The position numbers were made by a program, and so were the translations under genes. Positions 10,154 through 20,984 of a DNA stretch of 45,599 nucleotides are shown here, one piece after another. The notes under the pieces were generated by a model that worked only from the letters and a program-made list of their open reading frames with translations, was not told the origin of the DNA and made no database searches. Position 1 is the first letter of the stretch. The number at the start of each line of letters is the position of its first letter. Source of the stretch: Chara braunii (Eukaryota; Streptophyta; Charophyceae; Charales; Characeae); NCBI GenBank assembly GCA_003427395.1, contig BFEA01000008.1, forward strand, positions 2,404,743 to 2,450,341, read 5' to 3'.

Positions 10154-12286
10154 TCAGACGGAGTCGCATGGACACAAAAGTTTCACAATTAGGTGCCATA
10201 TTTCATTTTTCCCAACGACAAAACTCTTCAACACCCTCACAAAACATTTAGGGGGGAAGCCGTTCAGTCGAAGCTCCCTCTTAACAGTCAGGACCCACCT
10301 CGGGATCTTTGATCTAATAGTTATGTTCTGGTTAATATGATGCAAGTGGCTTCCGATGATCGCCGTTTTTTGTTGCTTACTCCCCCACTATGAGTAAGAT
10401 TGCTCATTCTGGAACATAAGTCGTTTCTCAGTCCAAATTGAATCTTCGTTCTTTGCAAGTTGCACACAACCCAAATAGGGGGATAGTGAATTCGTACAAA
10501 TTTCGCGCCTGAAACACTGCAGGATGCCATCGCCTGTGTCGGTGCATTTCAGAGTGACGTTAGCCGGGTAGCAACTTTCAAATTTTTGGACAATCTTATC
10601 ACGAACGTTTTTGGCCAAAGATGCAGACAAGAGGATGACGTCGTCAATCAATCTGACACTGAATACCTGTTTCTTATAGCGACCAATACTGACAAGGAAC
10701 CTACATTCGGCCAGTGCGCACAATATGCAAGCAAGGGGTGGGCTAGTGCTCTTCTCCATCGAGATCCCGATTACCTGCTTAAGCAGCACCCCCGTTGCAT
10801 ATGTGTAAGTATGCCGCAGCTGGACGAACTTCACAATGTCGCATAATTCCAAACGGCGCCAGTGATCTGCACCTGTGGTCAATCCAAACGACGCACCCTT
10901 ACCCCTCGTATTCACTCGGACAAAACTACGCCCTTTCGCTTGATGGTGATTCACGATCCACAGTACTGACTCCTGGATCTCGATATGCGGGAGACGACTA
11001 AACATCTCCTTTATGTCATATGACGCTGATTCAACCTTCCCCACATGGGATAACGCATCAATCATCTTATTAATCCTCTGCAGTCGGTCGGACATGTGTG
11101 ATACTGCTTGAAGATTGAAGTGACAGTCCGCTGGCAACTAGAAGAGTAAGTGATTGAGTACTTTCGCCACCGCCTTGCCCGTACGAACCATTGGTTCGTT
11201 AAATGTCGGGCAAATTGGTTTAAATCGAATCGTATCCTTATGCTTTGGAAGAACATAGGATACGCCAAACTTACCCTTCTGCTCCCAGTGGGAAAACTCT
11301 TTCATCCCACTGCTAAGGACATCCTCCTTTACCTCCCTCATGATCTCTTCAGTTGGGGATTGGACCACCCTGTACCCAGGACTTGTTACGAACGTGCTCA
11401 TCATAGCAGAATAATATACATGCGGATACATCACCAAGGTGTCTCCCGGATTCCTATCAAGTGGAGTAAAGACAAAGCCATCAAGCTCATCCTTGACGCG
11501 AGTAACCTCTGACAATGATAACCTACCTTCCTTAGAGCACGTCGGCATCAAACATTCAAACAGGCGACTTACGAGAATTATTGGGCATTGCCCCTTCAAG
11601 TTGTACCAGCACAGGAACCCCACTGTGACTTCCTTATGCAATACCTCGATACGATTGTTCACTTCTACGTGAGGAATATCATGCGCGTTAGCTAGTAATC
11701 GGTGGTGTGGTTCACCCTGGCTCAGGCGAAAGCATACGTGACCTTCCTCTCTTGGGTAGGTCGACCCTGCGCAACAGCAAGTAAGGACTTCACGAGCGGC
11801 AAAGGCTCGCTGATTATGAAGAATTCCACCCACCGTCCGGTTTTTAACCCAGACGATTCGGAATTTCTTCCGCGCACGTTTTCAAAAGCACAATGGTAAG
11901 TCACACTCCATGATCCCGTCGTTCACTACCTTCCTAAGTTCACCAGGCCGAATCCTATCATCGAACCTTACATGGATGGTAAGGTCAACGGACATACTTA
12001 GTCCAAAACGGTCATGAATCATACGAGATAACAGGCGCCTCAAGTACTTACATGTAGACTTCCTTCTAAAGTCCTTGATAACATTGTACAAACGTATTGT
12101 TGTTTTCAAACCCCAGGAATACAAATCACGAAGCTTACTTGGGTTCTTCAGGATTCCCACTAAGAGATGTTTAAAAAAACCACCCTTAGATTTCCAACAT
12201 CGAAGGTAATCGATACAAACAAGGCCACTGACTTCGAATACAGACTTACATTTTTTTCAACTGTAACAGTCCATCTGCTGTTTTCA
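10154..12286 (-). pseudogene. Penelope-like ORF, 3' part: reverse transcriptase
   Basis: A second minus-strand frame carries the RT. It starts somewhere between 12,290 and 12,160, where the frame changes relative to the upstream part, and runs to 10154 with stops at 11882-11884, 11138-11140 and 10388-10390. Motifs in order: a Cys-rich stretch near 11780, VFTPLDRNPGD (~11480), YVLPKHKDTIRFKPICPTFN (~11250), SYDIKEMFSRLPH with the first catalytic Asp (~11020), GISMEKSTSPPLA (~10770) and VRLIDDVILLSA (~10650), the usual YxDD box with Leu replacing Tyr. The thumb follows, ending in a basic segment (~10330-10160). RT copies the element RNA. The Leu in the YxDD box and the stops show the copy cannot work. 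Confidence 0.8.
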
Positions 12287-12320
12287 CTAGAGACTCCCAA
12301 AATCTTCTGCGAAACTTCCT

Positions 12321-14240
12321 TCATCCGCACGCCCAGGTATTCCCATCGTTGGATTCAATCGACAGTTTTCGGGTCCCTCCCTGATCCTTCGCAGTCCGGA
12401 GTTTGAGGGGATCCAGTGTCCAACCATCATCAACTCGGAATTGAATAGGTCGGATAGTCCGACAATCCCGAGGGGTTCTGTCACTGCACAACTTCCTACG
12501 CTCCTTCCCCTTTCTCCCCTGACTCCCTCCACGGTTCTTCTTACTACATCCGTTAGTATTCAAGAATGGTGACCACTGTTTAATATATACACCCTCCAAC
12601 TTCGATAATTCGTCCGCACCTAGCACGTAATTACCATACCCAAAAGTGCGCAACCACCGATGAAAGTGAGTCTGCTTCTTGTTTCTGCAAGCGGCCAAGT
12701 GTTCTCGACAGCGGATATCCACATTACGTACCGTCTAAGTACCCACGTATTGAAGCTTACAGTAGGGAGAAACGACAACATATACATAGCATTTCTGGTT
12801 CAGGAATCTTTGTCCATGCAATTCGAATAGTCTTCGTCAACAGTCAACTAGCTTACGCATCCACTTAATCTCATCTCTGAGTGATAGCAATAGCACACAT
12901 AGTTGGAGAAGTTGTTTTGCAATAGGATCCACAGACTTCAGATGACAACGATACTTAGTCAGCTTTCGCACTGTACTCCAAATCTCGTCAGTTCCGTATC
13001 CACATCACACTTCCATATCATGCGCCTCGCCCTCCACGGTTGTAGATTCGTCCTCCGCTTGGCCAATCATTTCGGTCAGGTCAATGGGATCGGCCTCTCC
13101 AAACGCCGTTCGAGTTCTATGACTCGCGATGTCGAAGATCGCGTCCACCTTGCCAATGTAGGAGAAACCCTCCACCTTGCAAATCGCTTGCAATTCTTGC
13201 GCGTCGAGTCCACAAAGCTCCTCCGTAGCTTGGTTCCGAAATCGAAGCTTGGCCACAGTGCCTGGTTGACCAGGGCTCTGCTCTCACTCAATGACGTAGG
13301 GTGAAAGCTTAGTCTTCACCTTGGTCTTTGAACGAGTAACACGAATAGATGCCCCAGGTGCCTTTGTCTTCGTAGATCTTGGGGTACGTTTGACCGACGT
13401 CAACATCGGGGGACTATCGTCGAACTTCGGCTCCAGACCTCTCTTTCATTTTTCATTGATGGTCAGTCTTCCGGTCTTGATTCGAATCTCCTCCGTTGCA
13501 CTCTCATGCTCTCCACCCTCATCTTCCGAGTTCGTCTCATCTTCAGAGACGTAAACCACTTGTTTCTTGCCTTTGGCCTTACGTGCCAATGACATGACCG
13601 GTACCAGACTCGCTTCCAGGTGGTCGAAGAATTCACTTGTCTTGATTGTAACCTATATCTCAACCTTCTTGTCAATCTCAGTTGCACACTCCTCTTCCCT
13701 GCGTAGTTTCTCAAGCCTCTTACGTTCTTTTTTCTCACGTTCAACCGTCTCAGCAACCTTCCGTTGTGCTTCGGCCTGGGCTTCCTTAGCGCCCCGTTGT
13801 TCTTCGGCCTTCTTCGCCATCTCGGCTTGTACGAACTCCGAGATGGAGGTTAGTCCTTTCCCGAGTTCGTCAACTTGCCACATCAACTTAGGGTCTAAGG
13901 ACGTAAGCCCGCCCGTATCACCCAACCCGTCCTTCTTCAGAGAAATTGAGCACATTCTCCGTCGATCGTGCGGTGTAGACGGTCGACTGTCAGGACACCC
14001 ACGGTTCGGACATTGGTTGGCATAGTGCCCGCGCTCGTTGCAGGTAAAGCATGCTGGAGGAGATCGTCGATACTGTCGATCACCTCCGCGATCATACCCA
14101 CGATCCGTGCTACGGCTATTCCCTCGATCCTCGCTGCTCGATCTCGTCGCTCGCCTATCGTGGCCCCTCTGGTCCACCATCGCCAAACGCTCAGCAGTCG
14201 TCACTCCAAATTCCTCGAAGCTAAGCGCCACGTATTCCAA
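12321..14240 (-). pseudogene. Penelope-like ORF, 5' part: zinc knuckle, coiled coil, SAP-like motif, GIY-YIG
   Basis: One minus-strand reading frame runs from 14240 to 12321 with six stops, at 13653-13655, 13446-13448, 13284-13286, 13005-13007, 12837-12839 and 12735-12737, and no frame change. Near the start is a CCHC knuckle (CFTCNERGHYANQC, ~14080), then a Lys/Glu/Arg coiled coil to 13655. At about 13250-13120 a SAP-like helix-loop-helix is seen (LQAICKVEGFSYIGKVDAIF). At 12800-12560 lies a GIY-YIG domain: YVYVVV..YVGT, then R..CREH as the catalytic arginine region, and LEGVYIKQWSPFLN with the catalytic Glu. The nuclease would nick target DNA to prime reverse transcription. All stops are one C-to-T change from CAG or CGA. 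Confidence 0.8.
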
Positions 14241-14485
14241 AATACTCCAAAGTAACTGTTAACTCACGCTCATTGATCTCAGTAATTTCTCTCTGAGAAA
14301 GTTTACATACGCAGTAGCATGTTGTTGAATGCAAAGCAAATCAGACGTGTATCGACATCAAACGACGCAAATAGAGCATGAGTGCAACACACACACAAAA
14401 CACGGGTCAGCGTCAACACGACGCCAACAAAGTACACAAAGTCAAACTGAATTGTATCAAAATTGAAAAAATTAACACAAATCAG

Positions 14486-14562
14486 GAAGGGCGTCCCCGA
14501 CGCCGTGTTTCGGCAACAGCCACGTTGCCTTCATCAGGGGGTTCTCCACCGTCATCGCCCTC
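14486..14562 (-). ncRNA. Type I hammerhead ribozyme motif of Penelope-like element
   Basis: On the minus strand CTGATGA is 14537-14531 and GAAA is 14511-14508. Helix II is six pairs, 14529-14524 with 14517-14512, after one extra A (14530). Helix III is minimal: A14508-T14500 and C14507-G14501 around a five-base loop, followed by C14499 as the cleavage base of GUC. Inner helix I is CCCC 14541-14538 with GGGG 14498-14495; beyond an asymmetric internal loop (14 and 1 bases) an outer helix of seven pairs joins 14562-14556 with 14493-14487 (one G-U). Small helix III with open helix I is the form reported in Penelope-like elements. The extra A after CTGATGA may lower activity. Confidence 0.75.
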
Positions 14563-14944
14563 AAGCCACAACCATCGTTCCTCAAGCCCACTTTCGTACT
14601 GTCCGCTACTAACACTCCGAACTGTCAGTAACATCCAGTTCCGTTAGTCCTGAATAGAGGTCGACTGTCTGTACCTTCTCACTTTAGTACTACTGAAGAT
14701 CGTAGTCACATTTCCCGAAAAGTGTCGAAAAACACGCCACTCCAAACTGAAACCGGTACTAGTTCCAAGGGTGCCGCCGCGGGGAGACTTGCACAGGTAC
14801 CGTCTGGCCGAAAAAGGACAAAAATAAAAATACAGACCACAAGGTCGAAAGCAGTCCCATAATCGAATCCCGGTACTCAAATTCCTCTGTACATCCGCCT
14901 TATTCAAAGTGCATACTTACTAAAGAAACACAACATAGCAGTTC

Positions 14945-15050
14945 AAGTCCCACCACGTCTGTTAATACTATCGTTCCAAAAACATTTCAAAGCAGCAAAA
15001 CCTACCAACAACTACTTCTGACATGGAACCCTGTCCAATCATTCCATGAA
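14945..15050 (-). repeat. Terminal repeat fragment at the 5' side of the Penelope-like element
   Basis: Direct copy of 9817-9920 with about 85% identity by eye. On the minus strand it precedes the hammerhead motif. It reads equally well as the 3' end of an upstream, truncated head-to-tail copy. Homology ends near 15047, where a MITE-like sequence begins. Confidence 0.65.
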
Positions 15051-15261
15051 AGGTCCCAACAAAAAAATAAATAAATCAAAAACTCTAAAAAAAAAACTAT
15101 GTTATGCAGAACAATAAACTAAACAACATTTGCCTCAGGGTCACATCGAAAGTCTTCACCAAATTTGGAATATATATATATATATATTATTTTTATTTTT
15201 AAATTTTTAATTTTTTTTGGTCCGATTCCGCAAGTGACCCCGGGCCACTCTGGTAGCCTAG
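15050..15261 (-). mobile_element. Truncated copy of the CTAGGCTACCAG MITE family
   Basis: The plus-strand end ctggtagcctag at 15250-15261 is the terminal repeat of the element at 17553-17819, in reverse orientation. Similarity continues inward past an AT-rich tract to a block near 15130-15100 (ctatgttatgcagaacaataaac) that matches the internal ctgcataacatag block of that element. The other terminus is missing. Confidence 0.6.
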
Positions 15262-15270
15262 TATGAAACA

Positions 15271-15272
<2 letters not shown>

Positions 15273-15339
<67 letters not shown>
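15273..15339. repeat. (AT)n microsatellite
   Basis: An uninterrupted run of about 33 AT dinucleotides lying between the MITE end at 15261 and the fold-back element that starts at 15340. Confidence 0.97.
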
Positions 15340-15342
<3 letters not shown>

Positions 15343-17135
15343 GGTCACCAGCCCGTACGTACAGAGGTCCCCGGGAAGACCTCCGTACGTACGGGTGTTT
15401 GGGGTCCCGTACGGGGTTCGAACCCGACGGCGTTCGGCCCCCGCCAAAAATTATTTCGGGGCCTAAAAATATATATTTTTTTCTGAATTTTTTTTGTAAG
15501 TTCTCTATGACGTAAGGTACATGCCATTAAATTTTCAAGATTTTTGGATCAGCTAAATAAGAATTACGAATCGCCAAAGATGGCGGTGTCAAAACGTGCT
15601 CGCCCACATTTTTTTTCACTTTTTACTTTTTGTTTTCACTTTAGTTCGGGGTCTAAATAATTTAATTTTTTTTTGAAACTTTTTAAGTGGGTTTTGTATT
15701 ATGTGAAGTACACATCTGTTAATTTTTAGGGTATTTAGCTGTGCGAAAAAAAAATGAGAAATCGCCAAAGATGGCGGTTTCGAATACATGCTCGCACACT
15801 CACTAAATTTAATTCTCTTTTTACTTTTATTTATTTTTATTATTAGTATTTGTTTGCGGTATTGTACTTTTATTTCAAAGTTGGTTAGGGATTAGGATGT
15901 AATGCTCAGGAAAATCTTGTTTAATTTAATTTTTTCCATAACATATCTTTTTTTTCAAATTTGTTCGATGACTTTTTTTTTTTTTTTTTTTTTGGGTCAG
16001 TGTTCGTCCCGAACNACCGAACGCATCCCCAAGGGGTCCCATACGTTCGGGCATTCGGGTTCGGGCGTTCGGCCCGTCCCGAACGCCGGTTACCCTATAT
16101 ATATATATTTTTGTCTCATGTGAGAACCGAGGCTTATTTATAAAATTCAAAAGTTTCTTATAAAATACAACATAAAATTTTTATAAAATTAAATATAATT
16201 TAGTAATAAATTTTAAATTTTTTTATGATCGAAAATATGTTATTATATTTTTTAAATTTTATGTTTTGCTTGAAAACTTTCCTTATAGAAGTGAGGTGTC
16301 CCTTTTTGTTGGAATTACATACTACAAATGAAATGAAACTTGGGATGTGTTAAAAAAAAAAATTAATTTGACTATCATAGTATTGTGAGGGTCAAGGTTC
16401 TCGGCGTTCGGGATGGGCCAAACCTCCGAACGTACGGGACCCCTTCGAAAGGCGTTCGGCCGTTCGGGCCGAACGCGGACAAAAAAAACAAAAACAAAAA
16501 CAAAAACAAAGTTTTCAAAAAATTACGAAAAACAAATACGTTATGGAAAAAAATAAACTAAACAACATTTGTCAGGGCACTGTATCCAAATTCTTTACCA
16601 AATTTGAATAAAAAATCAAATACAAAAAATAAACACCACGATTAAAATAAAAAAAATAAAAAGAGAATTAAAATGAGTGAGTGTGCCAGCACATTTTCGA
16701 CACCGCCATCTTTGCCGATTTTTAATTATTTTTTTGCATTGCCCTGAAAATTTACCGATATGTATTGTACATAATCAATAACTCATTAAAAGTTTTAAAA
16801 AAATAATAAAATATTTTAGGCCCTGAAATAAAGTGAAAACAAAAAGTTAAAAGTGAAAAAAAACGAAATAGTAAGTGGGCGAGCACGTTTTGACACCCCC
16901 ATCTTTGACGATTTTTAATGTTTGTTTGAATCAGCAAAATGACTTAAAAATTTATAGGCATGTAGGCTACATTATAGAGAACTCACAAAAACAAATTTAG
17001 AAAAGAACACTTATTTTTAGTCCCCAAAACAATTTTTGGTGGGGGCCAAACCTGGAGGTCTTCGGCCCCCGAACGGGACCCCGAATGTTTGGGGGCCAGC
17101 CCGGGGGCCCCCGAACGTTCGGTCAGCTAACCCTG
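15340..17135. mobile_element. Large fold-back DNA element with CAGGGT ends
   Basis: The ends are CAGGGTCACCAGCCCG at 15340 and, on the other strand, CAGGGTTAGCTGACCG at 17135. The arms about 15430-15900 and 17045-16560 are inverted copies of each other. Each arm has two ~190-bp units with the palindromic motif cgccaaagatggcg (15571 and 15763; counterparts near 16908 and 16710). The outer 100-150 bases of each arm are full of short gtacg, gttcgg and ccgaac motifs in both directions. A similar GTTCG-rich block at 15990-16097 ending in ggttaccct suggests a nested copy. No transposase frame is visible, so it is non-autonomous. Superfamily is not settled; no target duplication was found. Confidence 0.65.
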
Positions 17136-17552
17136 GTGAGGGTTCCATTAATAAAGAGGTAAATTAAAATTTAATTAAAAGACATTATCTTAGCAAAATA
17201 GAACAACAGAAATATTTACTAGAGTTAAATAATTATGTTATATAATAAAAATATTCTTTTTTTTTTAATTTAAAATTTTATTTTAGCTTAAAAAATGTAA
17301 TTCAATTTCAAAGTTTTTTCTCTAACTTCAAAACTTTACATTCAATAATTAGGTATCCCTTTTTGAAGTCTGGAGGAGTTTCTATAATATTTTACTTAGC
17401 TATCATTATGTTATAAGGAGTCAATCCAATTTTACTAAGAAAATATTTATTTTGTTATAATGAAAGTTTAGTAAACATATTTTATAAAATCATTCACATT
17501 ATCGTCCCATCTTCAACCAATGGATGTAGTTCGAATAAAACTTAGTCTTAGA

Positions 17553-17819
17553 CTAGGCTACCAGAGTGGACCAGAGCCACTTGCCCGACCAGACCAAATA
17601 TATACATATATTTAACTTTATTTTTTTATTTGAATATGAGAAAAAATTTTGATTTGACGTTGAGGCAAAAGTTGTTCAGTTTATGTTTCTGCATAACATA
17701 GTTTTTTTTTTAAGTTTTTTTTTTTTTTTTTTTTAAATTGCTAGGACTTTCCCTGGTCCTTGCACGGTTGGTCCGTCCGGTAAAATAGGGTGACTCCGGC
17801 GTCTTGGCTGGTAGCCTAG
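17553..17819 (+). mobile_element. MITE-like element, 12-bp perfect terminal inverted repeats
   Basis: CTAGGCTACCAG at 17553-17564 and its exact reverse complement at 17808-17819 bound a 267-bp AT-rich element. If the true ends are GGCTACCAG, the flanking TA on each side would be the target duplication, as in Tc1/mariner-derived MITEs; this is inference. Related ends occur at 15250-15261 (reverse) and 44919-44930. Confidence 0.7.
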
Positions 17820-19180
17820 GTTTTACACGAAAACTTATCAAATAATACTGAAAATTTTAAAATTATAAGAACTTTGGAATGATAATTTTTTAAATATGAA
17901 TTATTTTTTAAAAATAAATATTTTTTTTTCATGTTTAATTTCCTGTGACAATTGCTTAGAGGGATAACTTGTGAAATACCCATGTAAGTCGAGATATATC
18001 CAAAAATGTCCCTAAAAGATATGGGTAGAGCGAAATACCTCTTTGTCACATAACATGTTTTGCAAAATGCCCCTGGCATTAGTTGGACCCACCATCTTTG
18101 CAAAATGCCCCTGCCAAGTATTGTCCATCTTTGCAAAATGTCCCGTACTTGCCAACTGTCCCCACACCCTATTTATTTTCATTTTACCTCTTCAGGCCGA
18201 GGTCATCATTGTGTTTTACCTTATCATTCATAGTCACCGCTCCACCCTGGTAAGCATCTCCATCTCCAACTCCTCATGTCCCGCCATTCCTCTAAAGTTG
18301 TCCTCCTTTGCCACGTTACACTACTCGTACCTTCATTGTGGTAGCCACAATGTTATCGCGTCAGTGACAAGAGTGAGCTTATTGCTTGTGACATTGCTTG
18401 TTGCTACTGATGTGATGGTTTGTACAATTAGCGACTATTGCGAGTACTTTTAGTTGATTTAGTCACCACATTTATGACCGTTAGCTAGCATTACTGAGGG
18501 ATCACTGTAAAATTTAAGAATTTGTTATCATAGTTCCTATCTATAATTATTGCAAAAATTATTTTTTGTAGAATATAACTATTGTTATTATTGCAATTCT
18601 TTACTGGAGCAACATGTGCACTCTTTGAGAATTCCAATACGAAAATATGAACATTCACATACAATTCAAGGGTCTTAAGGACATTCAAAGTGAACTTTCG
18701 AATATGACGAACAATAATGATGTATATATCGTCAAAAACAATAATATTTGGATCTTAAATATAATCTTCAAAAACATTTGAGCGATCCACATATATCTTA
18801 AAAGTCTCTGAGTTTTCTTACCCCTTTTACTCCCATTACTTCGGGATAGTTTTTTATTATTGAAAGGTAGACAAATGAGATGATCCTATCTTATTTAGAT
18901 AGTCGAACTGATAATGCACTAGTGGAGTTGACTCACCTATTGTAAAAAAATTGTTGAAATGTTGAGTAGAGTAACTAATACTTATGCCGACACCTTATAT
19001 ACCCTTCACTTATAACTCTCTATTCATTTGTGAGTATTAGGCTGAAAGCTACTTTGGAAACACATTTTCATGAGAGAAGTAAAACCGGTGGGGAGCAATG
19101 ACAACTCTATCGTGGGGGAGGAACAGTCGCTAGACTGTAGGGGTCAGTTATGAGCACATCTTAAAGCAATCATGACCAAC
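17820..19180. other. Unassigned sequence, no gene seen
   Basis: AT-rich, with a short tandem phrase tttgcaaaatgcccc repeated near 18058, 18096 and 18128. No domain or RNA gene was recognised. Confidence 0.35.
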
Positions 19181-20050
19181 CTAAAATGGTCACCAAGAGG
19201 AATCTTCTTGTCCTCATGATAGTGATGGATGACGTCAATGACATTCAAGTTGAAAGTGGCACCGATCTCGACGAGGTTGCCTTCATCATCATATCTGATT
19301 GCTTGGTAGTAATTGGAGAACAAGGCCTTTGGGGTCGAGAACGACTACAAAAAGTTGTGGTACTGCATAGTGCAACGAGGCTGGGACACGATGGAGGGTC
19401 ACCTGAAGGACAAGGTTGGGGCGGTGTAATAACACAATCGGTAATGTTGGTGTATTGCCTCCGAGAAGAACATTGAATCGAGTCGAAGGTGAGCCTGATA
19501 AGATAAATGAATATACCACTTTATAGATTCGTAACTAACTTGTGTGAATTGAATAATATGAGTCAGCGTGACGATACCCGTGACCCCAAAACACGCCTCA
19601 AAGAAGTTTTGCTCAACAAAGGTAAGTGGGATGGCGAGGCCCCGAAATGGATGGTGGGCTATGAAGTCTTCCCATGCTAGATGGGCGATGAACTCATCTT
19701 ATGCTTGGTGGGAGTTTGTATAGAGGCAGAGCGAAAGAACGTTGCACTACTGCTCACTGCAAACACTTACTAAAATGACTGCACAAGTCACAACGTGGAT
19801 CCATGATGAGACACACTCAGTGCCATCGAACTTCGGTATATCTCTTGAGCTAACAAGATGAGAGCAGTGGTGGGAAGGAGGATTGGGTATGTCTGATGAG
19901 GGAGTAGGATGAGAATAGAGGGGGGAAGGAGAGTTGGGGTCGTGGACCATTGTAGCAAATGTTTGGCTCATGGCAGGAGTAGGGAGGAACATTTGTGTCG
20001 ATAGAAAATGAGAAGAGCAATATGTTGTTGGAAATCATAAGTGGCAATGA
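19180..20050 (-). pseudogene. Broken gag-like frame with a PKFDG start motif
   Basis: A minus-strand frame reads SSRDIPKFDGTECVSSWIHVV near 19860-19800 and continues past a TAG at 19747-19749 and a TAA at 19699-19701 through DEFIAHLAWEDFIAHHPF to about 19500, then weaker sequence to 19180. PKFDGT..-W..V followed by a helical Cys/Leu-rich segment is the usual opening of retrotransposon Gag proteins, which package the element RNA. There is no zinc knuckle, protease or RT downstream in this frame. It is therefore a decayed fragment or a non-autonomous element. The assignment rests on a short motif and overall pattern only. Confidence 0.4.
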
Positions 20051-20092
20051 ATGAATGTGGAGAGGACATCAGGGATAACTTAGAGGGTATCA

Positions 20093-20300
20093 AGCCTCCA
20101 AGAGGGATGCGAGCAAAGAGATGGGTTGGGAGGGAGTCAAAAGAAGAAGAAGAGGAAGAACAAGGGTGCGCAACAGGTGAGGGGCGGGAGCGCTAGAGAC
20201 CCACCAACTCTATTCGATATGAGCTGCATAAGTCTCAAGCTCAATCATCCAACGAGTGTAAGAGGTGGGTGAAAGGGGACTCGAAGGTGAGGGATGTACC
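20093..20300. repeat. Direct duplication, copy 1 of 2
   Basis: About 205 bases with phrases gcgagcaaagagatgggttggga, ggtgcgcaacaggtgagggg and aagtctcaagctca are repeated at 20707-20914. The offset is about 614 bases and the copies differ by scattered changes, indicating a local segmental duplication inside the region upstream (on the minus strand) of the gag-like fragment. Confidence 0.85.
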
Positions 20301-20706
20301 TTTTCCCGGAGGGGAGAGATAGTGACTGGAGCGGTCTGGAGGAAGTGAAGAGGATTGGTGAGAATATAAATGTTGGGCCATATATATAGATATCGGTAGA
20401 AAAAACTGTTGATCTAGATATAGGGACCTTGTAATAGGGATGACGAAAGAGGTGAATACAAAGGACAAGGTGTTGGTGGGAGGATGTGTGGAAGGCCGAG
20501 ATTAACGGTGTAGTGGAGAACTGTGCCTTGAGGAGAGGACTGCAACCTCCGGATCTCGAGGGTAAGATCTTGGAGGCGGGCAAGAACGGTAGCTAAAATA
20601 ATATCGGGAGGTGAAATATTGGCTTATCTATGAGACAAGGTCAAAGGCCAAATCAACGGCCTGGAATATGGAGGATGCCAAAGGGACCTTGGGAGCAATC
20701 CCAGCA

Positions 20707-20914
20707 GCCTCCAAGAACAATGCGAGCAAAGAGATGGGTTGGGAGAGAGTTGCAAGAAGAAGAATGGGAAGAGGAAGAACAAGGGTGCGCAACAGGTGAG
20801 GGGCGGGAGCGCTAGGGACCCACCAGCTCTGTTCAAAGTGAGTTACATAAGTCTCAAGCTCAGTCATCCAATGAGTGTAGGAGGTGGGTGAAAGGGGAGG
20901 AGAGGAGTGTACCT
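20707..20914. repeat. Direct duplication, copy 2 of 2
   Basis: Second copy of the block at 20093-20300, same orientation. The shared minus-strand translation (SSAPAPHLLRTLVLPL in one frame) is Pro/Leu-rich and is not informative. Confidence 0.85.
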
Positions 20915-20984
20915 TGTGATAGAGGGGAGAAGCAGTGACTGGAGAGGGCTGGAGGAAGTGAAGAGTGAAACGGTTTTCACCTTG

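Larger units (their letters stand above)
9817..15050 (-). mobile_element. Penelope-like retroelement, N-terminal GIY-YIG type
   Basis: Minus-strand element of about 5 kb. Order from its 5' end: terminal repeat fragment (15047-14945), type I hammerhead motif (14562-14486), a long broken frame (14240-10154), subterminal repeats (10090-9817). The frame encodes a zinc knuckle, coiled coil, SAP-like motif, GIY-YIG nuclease and reverse transcriptase. Ordinary Penelope-like elements carry the nuclease after the RT; the reversed order seen here is that of the group named Chlamys in green algae and protists. The copy is dead: at least nine in-frame stops and one or two frame changes. It fills the left part of the space between the two inverted arms. 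Confidence 0.8.

Noticed and set aside
10388-14240. Alternative genetic code that reads TAG/TGA as sense
   Set aside because: Frame changes also occur in the element, the LINE and Gypsy copies are decayed too, and mutation of methylated cytosine explains the stops more simply.
15405-15430. GGGTTCGAACCC as a tRNA B box
   Set aside because: It is part of the GTTCG-rich palindromic end of the fold-back element and no A box lies upstream at the right distance.
19888-19925. ctgatgaggg as a further hammerhead core
   Set aside because: No GAAA at a suitable distance and no flanking helices.
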